A stretch of DNA of 64,000 bases, taken from positions 38,282-102,281 of the forward strand of contig JAGNZZ010000002.1 of assembly GCA_017984135.1 (NCBI GenBank). Reading direction: 5' to 3'. A program made the translations under genes and the position numbers. Shown here piece after piece: positions 34,339-42,515 of the stretch (within the stretch, counting starts at the first letter, position 1; each line of letters starts with the position of its first letter). This stretch comes from Chitinophagales bacterium. Lineage in GTDB: Bacteria > Bacteroidota > Bacteroidia > Chitinophagales > JADIYW01. A model generated the notes under the pieces. That model did no database searches. It was given only the letters and a program-made list of their open reading frames with translations, and was not told where the DNA came from.

Positions 34339-35667
34339 TTATTTCAATTCTTCCGTCCAATTTAATCTATCGCTTGGAGAAAATTGCCAAGGTGCTTGGT
34401 TGTTTTCCATATTAGCAAATACATTATTCCATTCTGCTGGAGAATCGGATTGTTCCATGATTAAATTCCGTCTTAATTCTAAAATGATATTTAGCGGGGA
34501 GATACTCACCGGGCATTCCTCTACACAAGCATTGCAAGTGGTACAAGCACGTAATTCTTCACCGGTAATATAATCACCCAATAGGGTTTTATTATCTATA
34601 AAATCTGGACCATGTTCTTTTTTACACGCTGCAATTTCTTCCATTCTGTCGCGCGTATCCATCATAATTTTTCTTGGCGATAATTTTTTGCCAGTTTGGT
34701 TAGCCGGACAAGCAGCAGTACAACGTCCACATTCTGTGCAAGTGTAAGCGTCTAATAAACTTTTCCATGATAAATCATACACATCTTTTGTGCCAAATTG
34801 AACCTCACCATCTGTTGCAGGAGGAACAAAACTTGGGTCAATCATGGACTGTACTTCATGTTGTATTGCCGGCATATTTTTCATTTCACCTTTCGGTTCC
34901 GGTCGAGTGAAAAAGGTATTTGGAAACGCTAATAAAATATGTAAATGTTTTGAATAAGGTAAATAAAGGATAAATGCCATCACCGTGAAGATATGTCCCC
35001 ACCATCCTATTTTTTCGATTGCATGTAATAATCCAATTGGTAAATCAGAAATGGTATAACCTAATGCACCACTTAAAATAAAACCATAACCTGTTCCATG
35101 TTCTTGGATATGCATGGCACTATCGCCACCGTTCATCATAAAAATAAACGAGATTAAAGTTAATTCGCCTGCAAGAATGAGTAAACCATCTTTTGTTGCC
35201 CAGCCTTTCATCTCCGGTTTATTAAATCGGTCAATTTTGAAAGTGGTTCTTCTTAAAATGAAGGCAATGGTTACAAATAAAGTCAATAATGAAAGTATTT
35301 CAATAAAATTGATGACAAATACATAAAATGAATTAATGAAGGTACCTTCTGATAAATGATAAATAAAGCGATGTGTTCCAAATAATCCATCAATAAATAT
35401 TTCTAATAATTCAATTTGAGTGATGCAAAAGGACACATATATAACTAAGTGTAATAAGGCAGGAAAAGTAAGTTTAAACATCTTTTTTTGCCCAAAAGCA
35501 ATTAATAAAACGCTTTTTATTCGAAAACTTAATGTCGAATGGATGGTTTCGGGCTTTCCCATGTTTACATTGTCGTAGATTTCTTTAAATTTGCGGAAAG
35601 CGAAATAAAAAGTTGTGCCTACTAAAGCAATAAAAAACAGAATTTGTACGATTGTTAGAAAACTCAT
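34339..35667 (-). CDS. membrane-bound Fe-S protein (NarI-like spans plus two 4Fe-4S clusters)
   Basis: The 442-residue protein has an N-terminal membrane region with about six spans (5-23, 66-90, 108-130, 165-185, 200-220, 230-255), similar to HdrE/NarI-type cytochrome subunits, followed by a ferredoxin domain with C-x2-C-x2-C-x3-C clusters CTECGRCTAACP (about 313) and CTTCNACVEECP (about 375). The C-terminus is DRLNWTEELK. Together with the downstream CCG protein it forms an HdrC-E/HdrB-like module likely to pass electrons between the quinone pool and an unknown partner. A 90-nt gap with heptamer repeats separates the genes. Confidence 0.88.
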   Translation of the reverse strand: MSFLTIVQILFFIALVGTTFYFAFRKFKEIYDNVNMGKPETIHSTLSFRIKSVLLIAFGQKKMFKLTFPALLHLVIYVSFCITQIELLEIFIDGLFGTHRFIYHLSEGTFINSFYVFVINFIEILSLLTLFVTIAFILRRTTFKIDRFNKPEMKGWATKDGLLILAGELTLISFIFMMNGGDSAMHIQEHGTGYGFILSGALGYTISDLPIGLLHAIEKIGWWGHIFTVMAFILYLPYSKHLHILLAFPNTFFTRPEPKGEMKNMPAIQHEVQSMIDPSFVPPATDGEVQFGTKDVYDLSWKSLLDAYTCTECGRCTAACPANQTGKKLSPRKIMMDTRDRMEEIAACKKEHGPDFIDNKTLLGDYITGEELRACTTCNACVEECPVSISPLNIILELRRNLIMEQSDSPAEWNNVFANMENNQAPWQFSPSDRLNWTEELK

Positions 35668-35780
35668 CAGAATTAGATTTGATTTTATTGCGAAAATACA
35701 TTATTATAGGCTTATTTTTAATTTCTATTTTGAAAGAATGTTTATTTTTTTTTATTTAGAAATAATCTAAATTATTTAGT

Positions 35781-36299
35781 ATGCTAATTCCTTTAACTGC
35801 GCAGAAAATCTTAGATGCAACGAGCATCGAACTTAAGTTGGATAGAATGTCTTTTCAAGTATTAGAATTGACGTACGAAAATGATGAAATCGTAATTTTA
35901 GGGATAGAACCTGGTGGTGGATTGGATATAGCAAAAATAATTGGCTCAAAAATTGAAGCGTATGATCCAAGTAAAAAAATGGAGTTTTCCTCTATTTGTA
36001 TTAATAAACAGGAGCCTTTAAAAGAGAACATATTTATAAAAGATAGTTTAAATTTGAATAATAAAACAGTTTTGATAATTGATGATGTAGGCAATACAGG
36101 AAGAACGTTGTTTTATGCGCTACAACCACTGACCCATTTTTATCCAAAAAAAATAATTATTGCGGTGTTGGTTGATAGAACGCATAAAACTTTCCCCATT
36201 AATGCAGATATCGTTGGATTCCCAATAGCGACTACATTAAATGAACATATAATTGTAAAAATTGAAAATGAAAAAGTAGAAGGTGCTTATCTTTTCTAA
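35781..36299 (+). CDS. phosphoribosyltransferase-family protein
   Basis: The 172-residue type I PRTase has the PRPP-binding motif VLIIDDVGNTGRTL (about 94-107; two adjacent acidic residues followed by GNTGRT) and the dimer/pyrophosphate loop IVILGIEPGGGLDIAK (about 36-51). It resembles PyrR/hypoxanthine PRT-like proteins. The nucleobase substrate cannot be named. In related genomes such a gene neighbours shikimate kinase, which is found here 1.8 kb downstream on the other strand. Confidence 0.8.
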   Translation: MLIPLTAQKILDATSIELKLDRMSFQVLELTYENDEIVILGIEPGGGLDIAKIIGSKIEAYDPSKKMEFSSICINKQEPLKENIFIKDSLNLNNKTVLIIDDVGNTGRTLFYALQPLTHFYPKKIIIAVLVDRTHKTFPINADIVGFPIATTLNEHIIVKIENEKVEGAYLF

Positions 36300-36327
36300 T
36301 TCTATAAAAAAAATAAAACTTAAAACA

Positions 36328-37407
36328 ATGAAAGCATTTAGTTTAATTATTTTGTTTGTGTTGACACTGAACGTCAATGCGGGACAACCTCCGGTTCAAA
36401 TAGTTCAAGCGAGTACTGCAGACAAATTAGTAACCGACAGAATGGAATATTTACGTACAATGAAAAATTATGTAGGTGAATTGTATTGGAAAAAAATGAT
36501 AGGTGATGATTTTCCGAGTACGGTAGTTTATTTTGCGGATACGGTTTCCTATTTTATTCATCCATTTCCAAAAATGAAAAATCAAGTCAGTAAATATACT
36601 GTCATGGAAAATGAATACGATTGGACGATTTGGCGTATGCACATGCCGTTAGACAGTGCACCTTATGTTATTGAAACACAATTTCAATTTAATCCAAAAA
36701 AAGAAAAATATTACATCAACTACAGAACGCCAGTATTGTTTATTAGTTCGCCTGAGTTGATGCAAAAAAAAGATGCAAAGATAACATCAACTCAAGCTTG
36801 GTCGATTCCGGTGATGCATCAATTGTTTCGTCAGTTTCAATATGCAAATGAAGCGATGATGGTCTATGCCATTCGTTTATACGAAGAAGGTAAAATGTAT
36901 GAAATAGACAGCATGCAAGGTATTTATAGAAATCATGCACTTTTTAGAGATACCTTGCAACTAGAAAATGAAATATTAAAAAAGGCATTGGCTGCATCTT
37001 CTGTAGAAACAGAAAAAGAATTATTTACAGAATTTTTACGTTTACGAGCAAAGCGACATACTTTATATAATAAAGAAAAGAAAACATGGGTAAGTGCAGC
37101 AGAAAATTTTTGGGAAAAGTTGGAAGGTACATGTGTGCGCATGGAAGAAAAATTGAAAGAAAATTTTCATAATATTCCTATTTCAGAAAAACTAGCAGCA
37201 AGTGATACGCTGTATGTAAAAGATTTTTCGATTACGAATGAAGATAATAATTCAGAATTGAAGGATGATAAATACTATGTTGGAACAACAGGCTATAATA
37301 TGTTAAAGTTGTTAGAGAAAAATAAAGTGCCTTATCAGGAAAATTTCTTTAGTTATGCTTCTTTATCTTTAGAAATGCAATTGAAATATTTTTATAAAAT
37401 TCAATAA
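36328..37407 (+). CDS. exported protein of unknown function
   Basis: About 359 residues starting MKAFSLIILFVLTLNVNA-GQ, a signal peptide; an earlier ATG at 36283 overlaps the PRTase gene and lacks a signal shape. The mature protein is mixed alpha/beta, with a beta-rich part to residue 150 (YVIETQFQFNPKKEKYYINYRTPVLF) and a long helical part (about 165-290, rich in Glu, Lys and Leu). No known domain is recognisable. It lies between the PRTase gene and a SanA-like gene, all on the plus strand, probably one operon. Confidence 0.7.
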   Translation: MKAFSLIILFVLTLNVNAGQPPVQIVQASTADKLVTDRMEYLRTMKNYVGELYWKKMIGDDFPSTVVYFADTVSYFIHPFPKMKNQVSKYTVMENEYDWTIWRMHMPLDSAPYVIETQFQFNPKKEKYYINYRTPVLFISSPELMQKKDAKITSTQAWSIPVMHQLFRQFQYANEAMMVYAIRLYEEGKMYEIDSMQGIYRNHALFRDTLQLENEILKKALAASSVETEKELFTEFLRLRAKRHTLYNKEKKTWVSAAENFWEKLEGTCVRMEEKLKENFHNIPISEKLAASDTLYVKDFSITNEDNNSELKDDKYYVGTTGYNMLKLLEKNKVPYQENFFSYASLSLEMQLKYFYKIQ

Positions 37408-37427
37408 CGAAATGCATTTTTAGCTGA

Positions 37428-38084
37428 ATGAAATCTATCTTTTCTAAGAAATTTTTCTTAATGGTGTATTTTCCTCTTTTTATAGTTGGATTATTAATGC
37501 TATTTTTTTGTAATTATAAAGTAGAGCAACATGCAATCGGTAAAACTTATTTTGATACGGATAAAATTCCTTTTAATAAAATTGGATTATTGTTAGGCAC
37601 TTGTAAAACATTGAAAGATAAAAAAACGATAAATCCATTTTGGCAATATCGATTGCAAGCAACGTATGCCTTATGGAAAGCAAAGAAAATAAATAAGATT
37701 TTAATTTCTGGTGATAATGGTTGGCATGGTTACAATGAACCGCAAGATTTTATGGATGCTCTTATTGCATTAGGTGTTCCTGATTCTTGCTTAGTGCCGG
37801 ATTATGCCGGTTTTAGAACGCACGATTCTGTAATTAGATGTAAGCAAATATTTAGCCAACAGAAAGTAACCATTATCTCTCAACAATTTCATAACGAACG
37901 TGCTTTAATGATCGCAAATGCATACGGATTAGAGGCAATAGGATTTAATGCTAAAGATGTAAATTTCAAAGAAGGATTGTATAATATTTTTAGAGAAAGT
38001 GCTGCACGTGTGTTGTTATTTTTAGATTTGTATGTATTGCACACGGAACCACATTTCTTAGGTAAAAAAATAAGCATTCATTAA
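37428..38084 (+). CDS. SanA/YdcF-like DUF218 membrane protein
   Basis: The 218-residue protein has one N-terminal membrane span (about 9-28) and a DUF218 domain outside: GLLLGTCKTLKDKKTINPFWQYRLQATYALW, ILISGDNGW, DALIALGVPDSCLVPDYAGFRTHDSVIRC and TIISQQFHNERALMIANAYGLEAIGFNA. The invariant sequence GDN and the D-x-A-G-x-R-T-xDS block match SanA, which in enterobacteria affects envelope permeability to vancomycin. The catalytic activity of the family is not established. Its 3' end overlaps aroK by 4 nt. Confidence 0.85.
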   Translation: MKSIFSKKFFLMVYFPLFIVGLLMLFFCNYKVEQHAIGKTYFDTDKIPFNKIGLLLGTCKTLKDKKTINPFWQYRLQATYALWKAKKINKILISGDNGWHGYNEPQDFMDALIALGVPDSCLVPDYAGFRTHDSVIRCKQIFSQQKVTIISQQFHNERALMIANAYGLEAIGFNAKDVNFKEGLYNIFRESAARVLLFLDLYVLHTEPHFLGKKISIH

Positions 38085-38584
38085 TTCCATTTCGATTTAA
38101 TGAGTTCCACTATTTCATCTAAATCAGCATCTCCAACATGAAGTTGTGCTTGTTCATAAAATAGCTTTCGAACAGACAATCGTTCATCGTAAAATTGTTC
38201 CAATTCCTGTTCCGTTAAATCGGCAATAAGTGGACGTTTATGCTTGCCTTTTATTAGCCGTGGTATGGTTAATAATTTACTTCTGTTTAAATAAATAGTA
38301 AGTCCTTTTTCATTCATTAAGTCCATATTGTTATAAAAACAAGGCACGCCACCACCTGTGCTGATTACATAGTTTTTTGTGGTGTCAATATTTTTTATAA
38401 AGAGATGTTCTTGTTCTCTGAAATATACTTCTCCTTTTTGTTCAAAAATTTCTGTAATGGATAATGCTTCTTTTTCTTCAATATATTTATCCATATCAAT
38501 GTATTCAAAATCTAAGATAGGTGCTAAATTTCGACCAATAAAAGATTTGCCACTTCCCATAAAACCTATTAAAAAAATGAGCAT
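38081..38584 (-). CDS. aroK: shikimate kinase
   Basis: The 167-residue P-loop kinase phosphorylates shikimate in the chorismate pathway. Walker A is GFMGSGKSFIG (about 7-17), the shikimate-binding Asp is in DMDKYIEE (about 31), REQEHLF carries a substrate Arg, and STGGGVPCF is the GGG loop. The lid KHKRPLI with the Arg and the DERLSVR segment are present. Length is normal. It is the last gene of the minus-strand run that includes an OppB-like permease. The chorismate synthase gene lies about 10 kb away. Confidence 0.95.
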   Translation of the reverse strand: MLIFLIGFMGSGKSFIGRNLAPILDFEYIDMDKYIEEKEALSITEIFEQKGEVYFREQEHLFIKNIDTTKNYVISTGGGVPCFYNNMDLMNEKGLTIYLNRSKLLTIPRLIKGKHKRPLIADLTEQELEQFYDERLSVRKLFYEQAQLHVGDADLDEIVELIKSKWN

Positions 38585-38620
38585 TTAGTCTTGAATTTTA
38601 AAATAAAAAATGAGCTTAAA

Positions 38621-39682
38621 TTATTTATTAATTCGAATTCGTGGGTCGAGAATGGCATACATTATATCTACCAAAATATTCATGATAATAAACACGAATG
38701 CGGTGAATAATACACTTCCCATGGCTACCGGAAAATCAAATTTTTGTAAGGCATCCACTGCAGTATAACCTAATCCTTTTATATCAAAAATAACTTCTAC
38801 AAAAAAGGAACCTGCTAATAAGGATGCAAACCAGCCTGAAACAGCAGTGACTACCGGATTGAGTGCATTGCGTAAGGCATGTTTAAATAATACGTTTACA
38901 TTACTCAATCCTTTTGCTTTGGCAGTGCGGATAAAGTCTTGTGATAAAACATCTAACATGGCGCTTCGAGTCAACTGAAATATAATACCAATTGGACGCG
39001 AACCTAAGGCAAATGCAGGTAATATTAAATTTTTCAACATCAACACTTCATTGCCGTAATCATCAATCATGGTTAATCCACCAGTTTGGTCTAAACCGGT
39101 ATATTTATTTAAAACGATACCAAAAAAATAACCTAAAACGATAGCAGAAAAATAAGATGGAACGGAGATACCTAAAACAGATAAAGACATGGCGGCATTG
39201 TCGAACCATGAATGTTGTTTAACGGCAGCAATTACTCCTAAAAAAATGCCTACAATACTAGCAATAAACATGGCTGCAAATGCCAATATGATGGTTTGTG
39301 GCAAAGCGCGTTTTAAAATTTCAGAAACATTTTCTTTAGTTTGGTAGGAGCGACGTAAAAATGGAGACTTGAGCACAAATGCTTTATTTTCACCTACTGT
39401 TATTAATTTAGTATAATTATATTTTTCTTGTGTTTTAGCATCTGCATCATGAATGGCAATGGGCGATAAATCATTTAGATATAAAGCAAATTGAATATAT
39501 TTAGGTTTGTCTAAACCCAATTCTTTGTTGATGGCCTCTACGGATTCCACATCGGCACGCTGTCCTAAAGTTAATCGTGCAGGATCTACTGGTAATATAT
39601 TAAAGAGTGCAAAAACCACGAATACAACACCGATTAAAACCAATATTCCGTAAAAAAACTTATTTAAGATGAATTTTGACAT
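38621..39682 (-). CDS. OppB/DppB-type ABC transporter permease
   Basis: The 353-residue inner-membrane permease has six spans. It starts with the family's LNKFFYGILVLIGVVFVVFALFNILPVDPARL and has the EAA loop as DVLSQDFIRTAKAKGLSNVNVLFKHALRNALNPVVTA (about 245-280), which contacts the ATPase. These transporters import or export peptides or nickel. There is no second permease, ATPase or binding protein nearby, so it is an orphan subunit here, a pattern seen in several Bacteroidota. An insertion of about 70 residues (about 65-135) after the first span is longer than in E. coli DppB. Confidence 0.9.
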   Translation of the reverse strand: MSKFILNKFFYGILVLIGVVFVVFALFNILPVDPARLTLGQRADVESVEAINKELGLDKPKYIQFALYLNDLSPIAIHDADAKTQEKYNYTKLITVGENKAFVLKSPFLRRSYQTKENVSEILKRALPQTIILAFAAMFIASIVGIFLGVIAAVKQHSWFDNAAMSLSVLGISVPSYFSAIVLGYFFGIVLNKYTGLDQTGGLTMIDDYGNEVLMLKNLILPAFALGSRPIGIIFQLTRSAMLDVLSQDFIRTAKAKGLSNVNVLFKHALRNALNPVVTAVSGWFASLLAGSFFVEVIFDIKGLGYTAVDALQKFDFPVAMGSVLFTAFVFIIMNILVDIMYAILDPRIRINK

Positions 39683-39700
39683 ATTGAAACTCCAAGATAC

Positions 39701-40945
39701 TTATTTTAAAACATTTTTTTTCAAATCACTATAAGTTGTTAATTCATTGAAATGATATTTTCCAACGATAGTACCTTTCTTTAAAATCAATAAACCAGGA
39801 TTAGCGCGTAAAATAGTTTTTAATGGAGTAGCATCTGTATTGTAAATTTCGTATTCGTATTCTTGCTGATGTTTAGTTTCAAATGCATGCATTTCCTCTA
39901 TTAAACTTCCAGTTAAAATGAAAATAAATTTCCCATCGTTTGCTGCAGCATCCACAATTTTAATTATTTTTTGATAACCGGCAATATTTACATTTTTCAA
40001 TTCAGGAATAATGACGAAGAAAATGTATTCTTCTTCTGTAAATAAATCTGCTGAAACATCAACACCATCTATATTTTTAATTCCAAAATCTTTTAATTTT
40101 GGGTCATCACCTTTTTGAATCATAATATCTTTTCTGTCCACATATTCCCAATTGTCATAATCGGCTGCATCGGGAAATTGATTGGGTGGAAATGTTTTTA
40201 ATTTACCTGATTTTTTATTTTTATACGTATAAACATTTTCGTATTTATAAGGCTTCGCATTGGCAGGTAATTTTAAACCTTCGGGTATTGAGGTGCCAAT
40301 TTGGTAGGGTCTAAAATCTACTATCGGTTCATAATAAATATTTCTATAAGCAAACGCAATAGCTGCTAATGTGAGCAAAACTAACAGTATTCTATTGGGT
40401 AATTTACCAAATAATTCTTTGATTGATTTTTGCCCAAATAAAATCAACAAGATTAAAACACTTAAAAATAAATCTTTATAAAAAGACTGAATAGGTGCTA
40501 GTTTCAAGAAATCGCCGAAGCAACCACAATCGGTTACTTTGCCTGTTTTAGCTGAATATCCAGTTAAGAACGTGAAGAAGGCAATTAATAAAATTAACAA
40601 CCAAATCGTTAGTTTTTTCCATGCGCCTAATAAGAGTGCTAATCCTAAATAGATTTCCAAAATAATCATGAAGAATGAAATTGCTAATGCATGATGTGCA
40701 GAAAATTTCCAAAGAAATGCTAACCATGGAACTGATTTTTCAAAAATTTCAAAATATTCTTCCATTTTTATGGCAGTTCCACTTGGATCAATGGCTTTTA
40801 CAGCACCTGAAAATATAAACCAAACACCAACTAAGTAGCGTAAGAAATTAATAGGAATATTAGTTTGGCTAAATAAAAATTTACCTATAAATGTTAAAAC
40901 AACGGCAATTGCTGCAAATAATCCGATAAGAGTAATTAAATCCAT
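39701..40945 (-). CDS. DoxX-family membrane protein, BT_3928 type
   Basis: The 414-residue protein has an N-terminal MauE/DoxX-like region with four or five spans (about 5-25, 35-55, 80-105, 115-135, 150-170), including FLRYLVGVWFIFSGAVKAIDP and the Cys-Gly-Cys-Phe motif DCGCFGDF near 147, followed by a soluble, thioredoxin-fold-like part (about 200-414: FIFILTGSLIEEM, LILKKGTIVGKYH) facing the periplasm. Its neighbour DUF1599 is the usual partner in Bacteroidota. A role in envelope redox or thiol handling is plausible but not shown. Confidence 0.82.
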   Translation of the reverse strand: MDLITLIGLFAAIAVVLTFIGKFLFSQTNIPINFLRYLVGVWFIFSGAVKAIDPSGTAIKMEEYFEIFEKSVPWLAFLWKFSAHHALAISFFMIILEIYLGLALLLGAWKKLTIWLLILLIAFFTFLTGYSAKTGKVTDCGCFGDFLKLAPIQSFYKDLFLSVLILLILFGQKSIKELFGKLPNRILLVLLTLAAIAFAYRNIYYEPIVDFRPYQIGTSIPEGLKLPANAKPYKYENVYTYKNKKSGKLKTFPPNQFPDAADYDNWEYVDRKDIMIQKGDDPKLKDFGIKNIDGVDVSADLFTEEEYIFFVIIPELKNVNIAGYQKIIKIVDAAANDGKFIFILTGSLIEEMHAFETKHQQEYEYEIYNTDATPLKTILRANPGLLILKKGTIVGKYHFNELTTYSDLKKNVLK

Positions 40946-40949
40946 TTTT

Positions 40950-40977
40950 TTAGTGATTAATAATTAGTGATTCGTAA
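40950..40977. repeat. tandem heptamer repeat, TTAGTGA type, four units
   Basis: Units TTAGTGA, TTAATAA, TTAGTGA, TTCGTAA lie between DUF1599 and the BT_3928-type gene, ending 4 nt before the latter's start codon. Confidence 0.75.
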
Positions 40978-40999
40978 ATATAGATTGAAGTATCTCACA

Positions 41000-41545
41000 T
41001 CATTCTTCTAATTTTATTAAAGCAAAGATGGCATAGTTTACTATGTCCATATAATTGGCATCAATGCCTTCTGAAATAATAGTTTGTCCTTTGTTTTCTT
41101 CAATTTGTTTGATTCGGTGTAATTTTGACAAAATTAAATCCGTATAAGAACTGATTCTCATATCACGCCAGGCTTCGCCGTAATCATGATTTTTGGCTAA
41201 AAATAATTTTTTTATGGCATTGTATTGTTCGTTGTACAATACTTCAGCTTCGTTGAAATTTAATTCGACTGGATAATTTTTATTTTTTTCCAAATTTAAT
41301 TGGATGATTCCTATGATTCCGTAATTGACACATGCTGCAAATTCTGAATCTATACTATCACCTACTTTGTTTTCACCAGTTTCATCAATAGTTCTGATTC
41401 GTTTTGCTTTGATGTAAATTTGGTCGGTGATGGAACGAGCACGCAAGATGCGCCAAGAAGTACCATAATCCTTTGTCTTCTTTAAAAAGACATCTTTACA
41501 AATGGCAAATGCAGATTCGTATTGTTGAAGTGTATTGTTATTCAT
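41000..41545 (-). CDS. DUF1599 protein with internal duplication
   Basis: The 181-residue soluble helical protein consists of two similar halves: KDYGTSWRILRARSITDQIYIKAKRI (about 24-49) and HDYGEAWRDMRISSYTDLILSKLHRI (about 120-145), each with DYG-xxW-R. This matches DUF1599 (also called nucleotide modification associated domain 1). The all-helical repeat with conserved Asp, Trp, Arg and Asp resembles nucleotide-binding or MazG-like modules, but activity is unknown. It is followed by the DoxX gene. It is divergent from folP, whose promoter shares the gap. Confidence 0.85.
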   Translation of the reverse strand: MNNNTLQQYESAFAICKDVFLKKTKDYGTSWRILRARSITDQIYIKAKRIRTIDETGENKVGDSIDSEFAACVNYGIIGIIQLNLEKNKNYPVELNFNEAEVLYNEQYNAIKKLFLAKNHDYGEAWRDMRISSYTDLILSKLHRIKQIEENKGQTIISEGIDANYMDIVNYAIFALIKLEE

Positions 41546-41683
41546 TTTAGTTAAATTCCAAACAATTTATGTTTGTTTTTTAGATGACTCCTTTTTTTCA
41601 ATTTTTTAAAAAAGAAAAATCAATCACCAAAAATACATAATTTAGCCTTTTTTTCGAAATGAATTTTTGAGATTTGTATATTT

Positions 41684-42514
41684 ATGAATCATTTGAGTTT
41701 AAATTGTAAAGGCAAATTGCTATCGGTAGAGCAACCAATTGTGATGGCGATATTAAATGGCACGCCTGATTCTTTTTATGATGGTGGAATACCTAAAACG
41801 GAATCTGAAATTTTAAAGAAAGTAGAAAAGTTTATACACGAAGGCGCAACTATTATTGATATTGGAGCCGCATCCACACGAGCTCAAGCATGTGAGGTTT
41901 CGATTGATGAAGAATTGAAACGCGCGCTTCCCATTATAGAATCCATTCAGGCTCATTTTCCGGATGTCATTTTGAGTATTGATACGTATAATAGTAAAGT
42001 GGCAAATGAAGCCGTGCAAGCCGGTGTTTCCATTATTAATGATATTTCTGGTGGCACGCATGATATCCAAATTTTTCAAATAGCAAAAAAATATGATTGC
42101 CCAATTATTTTAATGCACCATCTTGGTAATATGCAAACAATGCATCAACAGACGCATTATGATTCTATTTTAACGGATATTTTTAAATTTTTTGTTCAAC
42201 AAATACATATTGCTGAAAAAATTGGCATAAAAGATGTACTCATTGATGTAGGTTTTGGATTTTCTAAAACCATAGAACAAAATTATACATTATTGAAAAA
42301 TCTATCGTTTTTTATGCAACTAAATAAACCAATTTTAGTAGGTTTGTCAAGGAAAAGCATGTTGTATAAATTATTAAACACCACTCCAGAACATGCTTTA
42401 AATGCTACTTCTATTGTAAACACGATTGCTTTACAGCATGGTGCATCAATATTACGTGTTCATGATGTGAAAGAAGCGATGGAATGTGTGGAAATTTATC
42501 AACAACTCACTTAA
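41684..42514 (+). CDS. folP: dihydropteroate synthase
   Basis: The 276-residue TIM-barrel enzyme joins p-aminobenzoate to the pterin pyrophosphate in folate synthesis. Motifs: MAILNGTPDSFYDGG (about 21-35), IIDIGAASTRA (about 57), LSIDTYNSKVA, IINDISGGTHD, IILMHHLGNM, IDVGFGFSKTIEQN, VGLSRKSML and ILRVHDVKEA. The first loop reads NGTPD instead of the near-invariant NVTPD/NITPD (Gly26). All known catalytic residues (Asn25, Asp in IDTYN, Lys/Arg in SRKS, Arg and His in RVHD) remain. Confidence 0.95.
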   Translation: MNHLSLNCKGKLLSVEQPIVMAILNGTPDSFYDGGIPKTESEILKKVEKFIHEGATIIDIGAASTRAQACEVSIDEELKRALPIIESIQAHFPDVILSIDTYNSKVANEAVQAGVSIINDISGGTHDIQIFQIAKKYDCPIILMHHLGNMQTMHQQTHYDSILTDIFKFFVQQIHIAEKIGIKDVLIDVGFGFSKTIEQNYTLLKNLSFFMQLNKPILVGLSRKSMLYKLLNTTPEHALNATSIVNTIALQHGASILRVHDVKEAMECVEIYQQLT

Positions 42515-42515
42515 A

